This document shows, one piece after another, positions 1 to 11,522 of a DNA stretch of 64,000 nucleotides. The translations under genes and the position numbers were made by a program. Position 1 is the first letter of the stretch. Each line of letters begins with the position of its first letter. The DNA comes from Caenimonas sp. SL110. Lineage in GTDB: Bacteria > Pseudomonadota > Gammaproteobacteria > Burkholderiales > Burkholderiaceae_C. Under the pieces are notes generated by a model. It was not told the DNA's origin. It worked only from the letters and a program-made list of their open reading frames with translations, and searched no databases. Location of the stretch: positions 1-64,000 of the forward strand of contig NZ_JANU01000037.1 of assembly GCF_001044395.1 (NCBI RefSeq), written 5' to 3'.

Positions 1-246
1 TATCGGTCTGACTTAAACCAAACAGCCTCCACGAGATCCGGGGTGGTTCACAACCCTTGTCCACAAAGACCCGGAGTTCGAACTGATCACGGGGCTGCGC
101 GAAGAACGCCTTCCCTACAAGTTGTCTTGAGAGTGTTACAGCACCGCCTGCGTAGGACGAGGCGCTCATTTGAAGCGCTATGTGATCTGGCGCACAGAGG
201 CAATTCGCGCATGAGCCTCACACTGCAGAGGTTCCAGGAGAGATCT

Positions 247-483
247 ATGGTCATCGCGAATCACCCTGCAAAGCTGCCCAGCGTGCGCCAGCAAATCGAG
301 CTGCATGAAGCCCTCAGGATGGACCTCGCTATCCGGGCAGAGGCTCTGCGCCGCGGCCTGGAAGCAACCCAACCCTTGTCGATCGCACGGCTGGCGGAGC
401 TCTGCGAGGTCGGCGAGCGCATGCAGGCGAGTGCGGCGCGTGTGCTTCGCGCTACGCACGAGCTCGACGCTGTGTTGCGCTGA
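247..483 (+). CDS. Small hypothetical helical protein (78 aa)
   Basis: The family is not recognised. An ATG at 247 follows a strong ribosome binding site (AGGAG, six bases before the start). The product is rich in Ala, Leu, Glu and Arg and looks largely alpha-helical, with no signal peptide or membrane segment. The frame stays open upstream to a GTG at 43, but that part is Arg-rich and not protein-like, and a second ATG at 211 has a weaker AGAGG. The 247 start is therefore preferred. It ends 34 bases before the convergent deaminase gene. Function unknown; existence is moderately supported by the ribosome binding site and by codon use. Confidence 0.45.
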   Translation: MVIANHPAKLPSVRQQIELHEALRMDLAIRAEALRRGLEATQPLSIARLAELCEVGERMQASAARVLRATHELDAVLR

Positions 484-516
484 GCCGGGTTTTGAAACGA
501 CGCCCAGCGAGGCCGG

Positions 517-1794
517 TTACCGCCTCAGCAGGAAAGAAGTCGAAGCGGGCCTATCCGCAATCGATAGCGAGCTTGCAGCTTCCGGTGTTTGCGCGAGCAA
601 CTTGCCGCGCCTGAAAACCCGCAGACGATTGGCTCGCAACCGGATTGCATCCATCGAATCGGGCGCCTGCAGGATCACGAAGCTGGCGTCGCATCCGGCT
701 TCAATGCCGTAACCCTGGAGGTGCATCACCTTTGCAGCGTTGACCGTCACCGCATCGAAGCACGCCCTGATGCCGCCCTGGCTGGTCATCTGCGCGACGT
801 GCAGCCCCATGTGGGCCACTTCCAGCATGTCGGCCGAGCCCATGCCGTACCAGGGGTCCATCACGCAATCGCCGCCGAAGGCAACGTTGACGCCTGCGGC
901 CATCAGCTCGGGCACGCGCGTCATGCCGCGGCGCTTGGGGTAGCTGTCGTGGCGACCCTGCAGCGTGATGTTGATGAGCGGATTGGCGATGATGCTGACA
1001 CCGCTTTGTGCAATCAGCGGGATCAGCTTGCTCACGTAGTAGTTGTCCATGCTGTGCATGGAGGTGCAGTGGCTGCCGTTGACGCGGCCCTGCAGGCCCA
1101 GGCGGTGCGCCTCGAATGCGAGCGTCTCGATGTGGCGCGACATCGGGTCGTCGGTTTCGTCGCAGTGCATGTCCACCAGCTTGCCGCGTTCGGCCGCGAT
1201 CTCGCACAGCAGCTTCACGCTCGCCGCGCCTTCGCTCATCGTGCGTTCGAAATGCGGGATGCCGCCGACGACGTCCACGCCCAGGTCGAGCGCGCGCTGG
1301 AGGTTGGCCACGCCGCCAGCGCTGCGAAGCACGCCGTCCTGCGGAAAGGCGACGAGTTGCAGGTCGATGTAGCTGGCAACGCGCCTCTTCACTTCGAGCA
1401 GCGCCTCGACCGCAAGCATGCTGGGGTCGCTGGTGTCGACGTGGCTGCGGATGGCCAGCAGCCCACGCGCAACAGCCCAGTCGCAATAGGTGAGGGCGCG
1501 CTCGATGATGGCGTCTTGCGTCAGGCTCGGTTTGAGTTCGCCCCACAGCGCGATGCCTTCCAGCAGCGTCCCGCTTTCGTTCACGCGCGGGTTGCCGTAT
1601 GAGAGCGTTGCGTCCATGTGGAAATGCGGATCGCAAAACGGCGGCGTGACGAGATTGCCCTTGGCATCGAAGGTTTCGAGGCCGGGGGCGGTCATGCCCT
1701 GGGTCACCTCGGCGATCTTGCCGCCCGCGACGGCAATCGACATGTTCGTCCGGCCGTCGGGCAGGGTGGCGTTGGTGATGAGGAGGTCGAGCAT
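517..1794 (-). CDS. codA: CodA-family cytosine/5-methylcytosine deaminase (amidohydrolase)
   Basis: A 425-residue amidohydrolase, close in length to E. coli CodA (427), which deaminates cytosine to uracil. Metal and catalytic residues are visible: H57-F-H59, H210-C-D-E213, H242 and D309. Segments such as YPKRRGMTR and HFERT align well with CodA. The residue after the metal-binding Asp is Cys310 where E. coli CodA has Asp314. Replacement of that Asp marks enzymes shown to accept 5-methylcytosine, so the substrate may be 5-methylcytosine rather than (or as well as) cytosine. The start is the ATG at 1794 (MLDLLI); the upstream frame is low-complexity Arg/Trp/Cys-rich. It is the last gene of a leftward pyrimidine cluster and would feed uracil or thymine into it. 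Confidence 0.85.
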   Translation of the reverse strand: MLDLLITNATLPDGRTNMSIAVAGGKIAEVTQGMTAPGLETFDAKGNLVTPPFCDPHFHMDATLSYGNPRVNESGTLLEGIALWGELKPSLTQDAIIERALTYCDWAVARGLLAIRSHVDTSDPSMLAVEALLEVKRRVASYIDLQLVAFPQDGVLRSAGGVANLQRALDLGVDVVGGIPHFERTMSEGAASVKLLCEIAAERGKLVDMHCDETDDPMSRHIETLAFEAHRLGLQGRVNGSHCTSMHSMDNYYVSKLIPLIAQSGVSIIANPLINITLQGRHDSYPKRRGMTRVPELMAAGVNVAFGGDCVMDPWYGMGSADMLEVAHMGLHVAQMTSQGGIRACFDAVTVNAAKVMHLQGYGIEAGCDASFVILQAPDSMDAIRLRANRLRVFRRGKLLAQTPEAASSLSIADRPASTSFLLRR

Positions 1795-1852
1795 GGTGAA
1801 TATCTTAAGAGCGCGCCGTCCTCTGCCTGTCATGCAATGACAGCCACTTCCT

Positions 1853-3007
1853 TCAGAACGGCCCACCCTGGATATCGAACGCTCGCTGCACGAACCACCA
1901 CAGCGCAACCAGCGCAACCAGCAGCGAGCCGACCTTGAGCACGCCCACGCGGTAGAACGCTGTCTTGCGCAGCGCAAACGCCACCGGCAAGAACACCGCC
2001 ACGATGGCAAGCTGACCCACTTCCACGCCGACATTGAAGCCGATCAGCGCGAGCAGCAGCGCATCCTGCGGCAAGCCCAGGTCGGCCAGCACCGAAGCGA
2101 AGCCGAATCCATGCAGCAGGCCGAAGGCAAAGGCCATCACCCAGCGCTTGCTACCCACCCCGCCGCGCAGGTTGTTCAGCGCGGCGACGATGACCGACAG
2201 CGCGATGGCCGACTCGACGATGCGCGACGGCAGCGAGATCAGCTGCAGCGCAGCCAGCGTCAGCGTGATCGAATGCGCGAGCGTGAAGGCGGTGACCACC
2301 TTCACCACTTCGACGAAAGCGCCCCCAAAGCGCGGCGCCGCTTCGATGCGGCCCTCGCGCTTGACCAGCACCGCCGGCAGCAGCAGCGCCAGCAGGAACA
2401 GGATGTGGTCGTAGCCGATCCAGATGTGCCAGACGCCGTCCAGCAGGTATTGGCGCAGGGTGCTCCAGGGGCCCTGCGGCTGCAACGCCAGCATCTGTTC
2501 AGCGGAGGTCGTGGAAAAAATCAGGGCCTGCGAAGAGTCACTGCCGGGCGCCTGCCATTGCACCAGTCCGCGATGGGACGGATCGACGTCGAAGAACAGG
2601 GAGTAGCGCAGCTTGAGTTCACGCGGGTTGCCCGATTCGCACTTCGCGTTCATCGTGAGCACTGCATAGGTGCCGTCGCTGTGCTTGTCCAGTTGCAGGG
2701 GCGCGGGCGGCTGCCATGTGCAGGCTTTGTCACCGGCAGTGAGCGCGAGGTGTTCGGTGGCATAGCGCGTGATGTCGGCGGTACGCGAGCGGACTTCGCC
2801 CCAGTTGAGCTCGCCATTGCCATCGCGGTCGAGTTCGAGCACGTAGTCGAGGTCGCGCAGGGCGATGTCCCAGCGCACCCTGATGTCTTCGCTGCTGGAC
2901 GAGCCGCGCAGCGTCAGGTAGCTGTCGCTGGGCTTGTGGGCCAGGGCCGCCGAGTGAAAAACCATGGACAGGACGACCACCGCGATGTGGGCAAGGATGC
3001 GCTTCAT
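1853..3007 (-). CDS. HupE/UreJ_2-family membrane protein with lumenal N-terminal domain
   Basis: 384 residues. A signal peptide (residues 1-23, ending ALA) leads into an extracytoplasmic domain of about 170 residues that carries an EF-hand-like loop (residues 60-71, DRDGNGELNWGE). From about residue 193 there are six or so hydrophobic segments with the hallmark His motifs of the HupE/UreJ group: GYDHILF (H201), AHSITL (H245) and LLHGFGFA (H299). HupE/UreJ proteins are linked to nickel or cobalt uptake, but this long-N-terminus subgroup is not characterised as far as I know. Its start overlaps the stop of the upstream TPR gene by four bases (ATGA), which implies translational coupling. Its link to uracil metabolism is positional only. 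Confidence 0.75.
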   Translation of the reverse strand: MKRILAHIAVVVLSMVFHSAALAHKPSDSYLTLRGSSSSEDIRVRWDIALRDLDYVLELDRDGNGELNWGEVRSRTADITRYATEHLALTAGDKACTWQPPAPLQLDKHSDGTYAVLTMNAKCESGNPRELKLRYSLFFDVDPSHRGLVQWQAPGSDSSQALIFSTTSAEQMLALQPQGPWSTLRQYLLDGVWHIWIGYDHILFLLALLLPAVLVKREGRIEAAPRFGGAFVEVVKVVTAFTLAHSITLTLAALQLISLPSRIVESAIALSVIVAALNNLRGGVGSKRWVMAFAFGLLHGFGFASVLADLGLPQDALLLALIGFNVGVEVGQLAIVAVFLPVAFALRKTAFYRVGVLKVGSLLVALVALWWFVQRAFDIQGGPF

Positions 3008-4191
3008 CGCGACGCTCCTGCGGCCACCAGCTGGTCAGCCATGGCGGCGAAGGCGGGGTCTTCGTACTTGCTGGTGCGCAACCAGTCGAGCGCGGGCTGG
3101 GCCGACTTTGCGCTGTTCGCGGCCAAGGCAGCACGCATCAGGATCTCGGCGTCACGCGGCTCTTTTTGGGTGAGGTAGTTCTTGGTGGCATAGCTCAGGG
3201 CGCGGGTCGGGCTGGCTTCGATGTCGAGCTCGAATCGCGCGGCTTCCTGCTCGTGCAGGCTGTCGCCCCGGCGAGCTGCTTCGGTGAACCGGTCGCGCAG
3301 GGCATTGGCCCACGCCTGCGCCTTGGGGTCCTTGCTGGCCTTGCCGGCGAGCGCGAGCCGCAGCAGCAGCACATCGGAGCGCTCCCAGTCGGCCAGCAGC
3401 TTTATCACTTCGGCGGGCTTGTCTTGCATGAGCAGGAAGTCGGCGTAAGAGGCCAGCAGGAACTGGTCGGTCACGCCCAGTGCGCGAGCTTGCGCATAGT
3501 GCTTCTGGGCATCGTCGATTTTTCGCAGACGCGTTGCCATCTCGGCCAGCCGCGTGCGAACCCACAGCGCGAACTCGGGGGGCTGGCCGGCGCCCTCGCC
3601 GAAGGCCCGTGAGAGTGCGTCATAGGCGGGCGCAAGCTGGCCGGTGGTCGCCATGACGTATGACGTGCAGCCTTGCGCCTGAACCGGTTGCGCCAGGGGC
3701 GCGAGCCGCGTGCATTCGGCCAATGCGCGCGGGTAGTTGGCCTGCACCATGTGGATGGCCGCGCGCCAGGCGATCGGCTCTGCAGCGGCCCCATCGAGTT
3801 CGCTCGCTTTTTCAAGGCTCTGCACCGCGCCGTTGAAATCATGGCTGTACTGCTGGATCAGGCCCAGGGCCATCCAGTACTGCCAGTTGCCAGCTGCCGA
3901 CTTCGCAATCGGCCCCAGCGTGGCAGACGCATAGCCAACGTAGCGCGGATCGCCCTGCGCCATCGCCAGGTCGAAGTAGCGGCGCCCGATCTCGATGCGC
4001 AGCGCCGCATCATCGGGGCGTGCGGCAAGTTGCTTGCGCAACGACTCCACACGGCGAATGGACGGATCGGACGCGGAGACCGGCAGGCGCTCGACGACGT
4101 CGGCGTCGGATTTGGGCGTGAAGGGAGCGGCGAGGGCAGCGGTGCTCATGAGAGCGAGGGCCAGGGCGATGGATCGGGAGATGGAGGGCAT
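3004..4191 (-). CDS. Exported TPR-repeat protein
   Basis: About 395 residues from the ATG at 4191 (MPSISRSIAL). A signal peptide ending ALAAP is followed by a helical array with TPR-like spacing, for example the stretch with YWMALGLIQQYSHDF. Another ATG six codons upstream lies next to a dispersed repeat and is less likely to be used. The gene is coupled by a four-base overlap to the HupE/UreJ-like membrane protein, so the two probably act together at the periplasmic face. The signal peptide and TPRs argue for a scaffold or partner-binding role. No enzyme motif is seen and substrate is unknown. Confidence 0.7.
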   Translation of the reverse strand: MPSISRSIALALALMSTAALAAPFTPKSDADVVERLPVSASDPSIRRVESLRKQLAARPDDAALRIEIGRRYFDLAMAQGDPRYVGYASATLGPIAKSAAGNWQYWMALGLIQQYSHDFNGAVQSLEKASELDGAAAEPIAWRAAIHMVQANYPRALAECTRLAPLAQPVQAQGCTSYVMATTGQLAPAYDALSRAFGEGAGQPPEFALWVRTRLAEMATRLRKIDDAQKHYAQARALGVTDQFLLASYADFLLMQDKPAEVIKLLADWERSDVLLLRLALAGKASKDPKAQAWANALRDRFTEAARRGDSLHEQEAARFELDIEASPTRALSYATKNYLTQKEPRDAEILMRAALAANSAKSAQPALDWLRTSKYEDPAFAAMADQLVAAGASR

Positions 4192-4201
4192 TGTGTATTT
4201 G

Positions 4202-4287
4202 GCTGTCATACCGGGCTCGACCCGGTATCCATGCGGCGCGTTGATCAGGGGCCGTCTGGATTGCGGATCAGGTCCGCAATGACAGCT
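4202..4287. repeat. Dispersed palindromic repeat pair (GTCAT...ATGAC family)
   Basis: Two inverted hairpin units separated by about 20 bases. The first is GTCATACCGGG, loop, CCCGGTATCCATG. The second is GGATTGCGGAT, loop, TCCGCAATGACAG. Similar units occur at 4960, 16311, 20977, 31734 and 55199, always between genes or at gene ends. This one lies between upp and the TPR gene start. Confidence 0.85.
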
Positions 4288-4307
4288 GACCAGGTGATGA
4301 CGGCTGG

Positions 4308-4937
4308 CTATTTGGTCCCGAAGATCCGGTCACCCGCATCGCCCAGGCCCGGCAGGATGTAGCCGTGGTCATTGAGTTCGCGGTCGATGGCGGCGGTGTA
4401 GATGGGCACATCGGGGTGCGAACCGTGGAAGGCGCGGATGCCTTCGGGGCAGGTGAGCAGGCACACGAACTTGATCGACTTGGGCGACAGTTCTTTCAAT
4501 CGCTCCACCGCTGCGATCGCCGAATTGCCGGTGGCGAGCATCGGATCGACCACGACCACATCGCGATCCTGCATGTTGTGCGGCATCTTGAAGTAGTACT
4601 CGACTGCTGTCAGCGTCTTGGGGTCGCGGTAGAGCCCGATGTGGCCGACGCGCGCGCCCGGCACCACCGACAGCATGCCGTCCAGGATGCCGGTGCCCGC
4701 GCGCAGGATGGATACGAAGACGAGCTTCTTGCCGTCGATGACCCTGGCCGTCATCTTCTCCAGCGGCGTTTCGATCTCGACGTCCTGCATCGCCATGTCG
4801 CGTGTGACTTCGTAAGCCATGAGCATCGAAAGCTCATTGAGCAGGCGCCGAAAGCTGTTGGTGCTGGCTTCCTTCTTGCGCATGAGTGTCAGCTTGTGCT
4901 GAACCAGGGGGTGATCGATGAGGTGGACGTCGTTCAT
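4308..4937 (-). CDS. upp: Uracil phosphoribosyltransferase
   Basis: 209 residues, the usual length of Upp, which makes UMP from uracil and PRPP in the cytoplasm. The PRPP loop is intact (residues 127-140, [14 protein letters not shown]), as is the C-terminal uracil-binding segment [16 protein letters not shown] (193-208). In the URC-type uracil pathway a uracil phosphoribosyltransferase provides the nucleotide on which later steps act. The presence of URC4- and URC1-like genes immediately upstream suggests a catabolic as well as salvage role. Repeats flank the gene on both sides, so it may be transcribed separately from its neighbours. Confidence 0.96.
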   Translation of the reverse strand: MNDVHLIDHPLVQHKLTLMRKKEASTNSFRRLLNELSMLMAYEVTRDMAMQDVEIETPLEKMTARVIDGKKLVFVSILRAGTGILDGMLSVVPGARVGHIGLYRDPKTLTAVEYYFKMPHNMQDRDVVVVDPMLATGNSAIAAVERLKELSPKSIKFVCLLTCPEGIRAFHGSHPDVPIYTAAIDRELNDHGYILPGLGDAGDRIFGTK

Positions 4938-4959
4938 TTGCAGTTGTTGTGGTTCGTGG

Positions 4960-5012
4960 CTGTCATGCCGGACTCAATTGACTGTCATGCCGGACTCGAT
5001 CCGGCATCCATG
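4960..5012. repeat. Dispersed palindromic repeat, one partial and one full unit
   Basis: A half unit (TGTCATGCCGGACTC) is followed directly by a full hairpin, TGTCATGCCGGACTC then GATCCGGCATCCATG. It is the same family as the pair at 4202. The truncated copy suggests tandem duplication or partial deletion. It lies between upp and the DUF1688 gene. Confidence 0.85.
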
Positions 5013-5028
5013 CATTCTGACTTCGGGC

Positions 5029-6293
5029 TTAGAAAACGGTTCCGTCGGTTGCAACCTGCAGCGGCGGCAAACCCCCACGCAAGCGCTGGGCCATCTCGCG
5101 GCCCGCTGCCCAGCTGCCGCCTTCGAGCACACGCGCCAGCGGCATTTGCGATTCGTTCAATCGTAGCTGCTCGCGCACCGCATGGGCCAGCTCATCCATC
5201 AGGGACACGGTGAGCGCGCGCCATTCCACGATGATTTCATCGCCTGTCTGCCAGACCTGGGCGGCTGCCTGCGGGTCACGCAACTGCACCAGGTTGCTGT
5301 CGATCATCAGGCCGCCGTTGCGGTATTCGGGCAGCGCGGTGAGTGCGTCCACGCCCTTGACCTTGACGCCCGACCACTCGAACGGCTCCAGCAGCGAATA
5401 GGTCAGCCACTGCGAGAGCTTGTGAAAAGGTACCCAGCCGTCAGTCAGGCCATCGCCGCGCGCCGCCGCGTGACGCCAGCAATCGCCCAGCGGCACGGTG
5501 CGAATCGCGTTGGATGCCGGCCAGATGTCCGAAAGCGATGTGAGCAGCAGCGACAGGATGTCGTGCGCCGCGACATCTGCGGTGTGCGGCACGCCATGGC
5601 CGAACGGGCTCACCAGCATGTCGAACATGCCACCGGGGCGGCCCTCGTGGCCAAACACTTCGGGCTGCTCGGCCATGACTTCACCCAGTCGCCGCAAGAG
5701 GATGGCTCGTTCTTCGATGCCGACCAGCGGGTTGGATGCGCTGACCTGGAAGGCCGAGGCGAGGTGATCGGTTTGCAGGGCGCGAAGCCCTTGCGAATCA
5801 GCCTGCAGCAGGCGCGTCTTGTCGCTGGAAAACAGGCCCGCCGTAAAGGCATGGAAGCTGGCGACGCCCAGGCCTTCGGAGCGGGTGAAGGTCTTGCCAC
5901 TGGCCGGCTCGACGTACTTCCAGTCGGGACCGGCGCCGGCGTCGAGCAGCACGCTGATCACCGTCAGGTCGATCATCGCGTGGGCACGCGAGCCGTCTGG
6001 CATGCCGGCCATCAGCGTGTCGAGTTGCGCCTTGCGGGCTATGCCACCGGCCTCGAAGTGACGCCACCGGCTGTGAACCGGCACATGCAGGTTTGGGTAG
6101 CGCGACCGGGTTGCGTCAACGATGGCGCCTGCAGCAGTACCCAGGAATCCGTCATCGACGATGAACCAGGGTGACTCACCGTGACGCGCCCGGGTCAGCA
6201 ACTGGCGCGAGCGGTCGCGGATGGCTGCGGTGGTCCTCAAGGCGGCTGCTGCCGCATGCGCCTGGCTGGTTTCGCGTCCGGGGTTGGGCGAAT

Positions 6294-6297
<4 letters not shown>
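5029..6297 (-). CDS. DUF1688 protein, URC4-like (uracil catabolism)
   Basis: 422 residues, soluble, with no signal peptide or membrane segment. It resembles the DUF1688 family, whose yeast member URC4 is needed for growth on uracil as nitrogen source through the URC pathway. The recognition rests on overall resemblance (conserved stretches such as ESPWFIVDDG and GDGLTDGWVPFHKLSQWLTY) and above all on context: it overlaps the URC1-like gene by four bases (ATGA) and is followed by upp. The biochemical reaction of URC4 is not well established, so none is assigned. Confidence 0.82.
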
Positions 6298-7553
<1,256 letters not shown>

Positions 7554-7658
7554 GTGTGTCGGATCGGTAAAGACGTCAATGTACGCCTTTGCGAGAGCGT
7601 AAACAGGGTGTTGCGGCTGATAAGCTCATCCGCGTAACAACGAATCGGGATTGATCAG

Positions 7659-8318
7659 ATGGCTGTCTGGCGTTTGGCTTTGGGGTTGGGCGCGGCGATC
7701 GCGATGGGCATGGCGTTGGGCGGGTGCGCGACCGGCAAGACGCAAGAAGCCGAGACTGTGTTGATCGAGCACGGCGTGAAGTCCGGTGTGTCGATCGAGC
7801 GCACAGGATTGCTCTTTGGTTCGATCGGCTTCGTTCCGCGAAGCGAGACCGTCAGCGCGCTCTCATTTCATTTGCGCTCGCTCGACAACCCAGGGTATCG
7901 CGTGGAGGTGTTCGCCACCAATCGCGCAACGCATGGGCGCTGGCGCACGCCGGATATCGACAGCGAATCGCAGCGCCTGTGGGTCTTTTCTGGAAACCTT
8001 CCGGTCGGTCGCTACGAGATAGCGTTGGCCGCCGTGAGTTTTGTCGACGCGCGCGACATTCACTGGATCAACTTCAAGGACCCGATCCCGGTGGACGTGA
8101 CGACCGATGGCGCCGTTTATGTCGGACGCTGGCAGATCACGCCCACGGATGTCGCGGTGGTCGGCACGCAGTTGCGGGTGCCGGGCACGCCGCTGCTCCT
8201 GCGCGACTCGCCGGATGAGGATCAGGCGCTGCTCGCGCGCAGGCTGGGCATTTCTCCAATCGGCAAGCGGGCGATCGTCGATGCGCTGCGGGACTTGATG
8301 GAGCAGGGGCGGACTTGA
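7659..8318 (+). CDS. Putative outer-membrane lipoprotein
   Basis: 219 residues. The N-terminus is a lipoprotein signal peptide ending LGGC, with Cys23 the likely lipidated residue and Ala at +2, which is compatible with outer-membrane sorting. The mature part is a beta-rich domain with no family I can name. It is transcribed away from the uracil cluster, with about 105 bases between the divergent starts. Function unknown. Confidence 0.65.
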   Translation: MAVWRLALGLGAAIAMGMALGGCATGKTQEAETVLIEHGVKSGVSIERTGLLFGSIGFVPRSETVSALSFHLRSLDNPGYRVEVFATNRATHGRWRTPDIDSESQRLWVFSGNLPVGRYEIALAAVSFVDARDIHWINFKDPIPVDVTTDGAVYVGRWQITPTDVAVVGTQLRVPGTPLLLRDSPDEDQALLARRLGISPIGKRAIVDALRDLMEQGRT

Positions 8319-8351
8319 GGTGTGTCGTTCCTTACGTTCCAGCCGAAACAG

Positions 8352-8380
8352 TTGACCGCCTGTATCGAATTCGATACATT
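8352..8380 (+). promoter_or_regulatory. Sigma-70 promoter with perfect palindromic operator for the toxin-antitoxin operon
   Basis: A -35 hexamer TTGACC (8352-8357) and a -10 hexamer TACATT (8375-8380) are 17 bases apart. A perfect 18-base palindrome, TGTATCGAATTCGATACA (8361-8378), fills the spacer and overlaps the -10. This is the arrangement expected if the HTH antitoxin represses its own promoter. Confidence 0.8.
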
Positions 8381-8406
8381 CGAGTGCCGATTCGATCCCC
8401 AAGCGC

Positions 8407-8697
8407 ATGAATTCCATAGTCAGCACGGCCGAGTTTTCAGATTGGTTTGACAGCTTGGAGGATCGGACAGGCAAGGCTCGAATTGCCGCGCGAATTGCTG
8501 CAGCGGCGGCTGGAAACTTTGGCTTCTGTGAACCAGTCGGGGCCGGTGTCAGTGAGATGAAAATCGATTTTGGTCCGGGCTATCGTCTTTACTTCAAGCG
8601 ATCCGGCAATGTCGTTTATGTGCTGCTTTGTGGCGGAGATAAATCGACCCAGAAAAGAGATATCAAGAGAGCCCTCAAGCTCGCAGTCCAGGTTTAG
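8407..8697 (+). CDS. RelE/ParE-superfamily toxin (HigB-like addiction module killer)
   Basis: 96 residues, the usual size of this toxin group. The core has the family pattern WFDSLEDRTGKARIAARI near the start, then GVSEMKIDFGPGYRLYF and LLCGGDKSTQKRDI, as in COG3657-type killers related to RelE/HigB. These generally act as ribosome-dependent mRNA interferases or gyrase poisons; which applies here cannot be read from sequence. The antitoxin gene starts 19 bases after its stop. Toxin-first order is typical for HigBA-like modules. Confidence 0.85.
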   Translation: MNSIVSTAEFSDWFDSLEDRTGKARIAARIAAAAAGNFGFCEPVGAGVSEMKIDFGPGYRLYFKRSGNVVYVLLCGGDKSTQKRDIKRALKLAVQV

Positions 8698-8716
8698 TTG
8701 AACTCGGAGATCACTC

Positions 8717-9187
8717 ATGCCAAGGAAAGAAAAATCCATCGACCTCGCGCCCTTCGATGCGGCTGAATATCTGACTGATGAGGCTATGGTCGCCGAGTTC
8801 CTCAATGAATCTTTTGCGATGAACGATCCAGCGGTGACGCTCAACGCGCTCAATACAGTGGCGCGTGCTCGGGGAATGACGCAACTCGCAGCAGCCGCCG
8901 GAGTCGGTCGCGAGAACCTGTACAACGCGCTCAAACCGGGAGCCAAACCTCGCTTTGAGACCGTGATGAAGCTGATGGATGCCATGGGCCTTCAGTTTCA
9001 CGCTGAAGTGAAGGCATCCATGACCACAAGAGCCAAGGCGCCTGCACCTGTCATCCGGCGCAAGAGCGAAGTGCCAAAGGTTGTACATCCACGCCGGAAT
9101 CGGGTGAAGACGAAGTCAGCGGTGACAACCGGGAGTGCCAAGGTCGAGCGCGCCGCGCCCATGGCCAGGGCAGAAAAAAAGACCTAG
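8717..9187 (+). CDS. HTH antitoxin (HigA-like) with unusual basic C-terminal tail
   Basis: 156 residues. The first ~100 match the addiction-module antidote family: an N-terminal toxin-contact region (FDAAEYLTDEAMVAEFLNES) and an XRE-type helix-turn-helix around residues 50-90 (GMTQLAAAAGVGRENLYNAL). Family members are usually about 100 residues. Here roughly 55 further residues form a Lys/Arg/Ala/Pro-rich, probably disordered tail. The product is expected to neutralise the upstream toxin and repress the operon at the palindrome at 8361-8378. The tail may add non-specific DNA affinity (inference). Confidence 0.85.
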   Translation: MPRKEKSIDLAPFDAAEYLTDEAMVAEFLNESFAMNDPAVTLNALNTVARARGMTQLAAAAGVGRENLYNALKPGAKPRFETVMKLMDAMGLQFHAEVKASMTTRAKAPAPVIRRKSEVPKVVHPRRNRVKTKSAVTTGSAKVERAAPMARAEKKT

Positions 9188-9210
9188 CGGGGTCGGCACT
9201 TCGCTCCGCC

Positions 9211-9912
9211 TCAAACTACCGTCCCGAACATGGCTCCCACCCCGGCCGTGACCGCCATCGCCAGCGCGCCCCAGAACGTCACCCGCCAGGCGCCTGCCAA
9301 TGGGTTGGCGCCGCCAGCTTTCGACGCCAAGGCACCCAGGCCCGCCAGGAAGATGAGCGAAGTTCCGCAGATCCAGTAGATCAGCCCATTGCCGGGTGCG
9401 ATGGCGACCACGGCCAACGGCAGCGCCGCACCCCCGGCAAAGCTCGCAGCCGATGAGAGGGCGGCCTGCACCGGACGGGCGCGGTGCGGCCCCGAGATGC
9501 CGAGTTCGTCACGTGCATGGGTGCCCAGCGCATCGTGATTCGTCAATTGCTCGGCAACCTGTGCGGCCAGCTCAGGCTGCAGGCCCCGGCCGACGTAAAT
9601 GGCAGTCAACTCCCGCAGCTCGGCAGCCGGATCGGCGGCCAGTTCGGCGCGCTCCCTGGCGAGGTCGGCCTCTTCGGTGTCCGTCTGCGAATACACAGAG
9701 ACGTACTCACCTGCCGCCATCGACATCGCACCGGCGACAAGGCCGGCAACGCCGGTCATCATCAGGCTCGACGCACTGGCGTTGGCGGCAGCAACGCCCA
9801 CCAGCAAGCTCGCGGTGGACACGATGCCATCGTTGGCACCGAGCACGGCTGCGCGCAGCCAGCCGATCCGGTCGGTGCGGTGAGTTTCGATGTGGCGGCG
9901 TATGGATCTCAT
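9211..9912 (-). CDS. VIT1/CCC1-family membrane transporter (Fe/Mn)
   Basis: 233 residues from the ATG at 9912 (MRSIRRHIETH). The family opening is clear: RIGWLRAAVLGANDGIVSTASLLVG, then a Met/Ala-rich second helix containing GAMSMAAGEYVSV. A cytoplasmic helical region rich in Asp/Glu and Arg follows, then three more hydrophobic helices near the C-terminus. VIT/CCC1 proteins move Fe(II) or Mn(II) out of the cytosol. The frame is open upstream into the neighbouring gene, but that part has no resemblance to the family, hence the chosen start. It lies just downstream of the DUF853 gene, eight bases apart, on the same strand. Confidence 0.88.
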   Translation of the reverse strand: MRSIRRHIETHRTDRIGWLRAAVLGANDGIVSTASLLVGVAAANASASSLMMTGVAGLVAGAMSMAAGEYVSVYSQTDTEEADLARERAELAADPAAELRELTAIYVGRGLQPELAAQVAEQLTNHDALGTHARDELGISGPHRARPVQAALSSAASFAGGAALPLAVVAIAPGNGLIYWICGTSLIFLAGLGALASKAGGANPLAGAWRVTFWGALAMAVTAGVGAMFGTVV

Positions 9913-9919
9913 GGGCTGA

Positions 9920-11455
<1,536 letters not shown>

Positions 11456-11522
11456 GGTGTCCCAAACTAAAATGTTCGATTGCACAATATATCAACTGCA
11501 TGGCAGTAGAAGGATTTCATCA

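Noticed and set aside
14..130. Protein-like frame reading GWFTTLVHKDPEFELITGLR with a stop at 128-130
   Set aside because: The frame has a stop at 14-16 and no ATG, GTG or TTG after it, so no start is available. It may be a remnant but cannot be called as a gene.
589..1602. Long plus-strand frame (337 aa) opposite the deaminase gene
   Set aside because: His/Ala/Val/Arg-rich translation typical of the antisense frame of a GC-rich gene; the minus strand encodes a clear CodA homologue.
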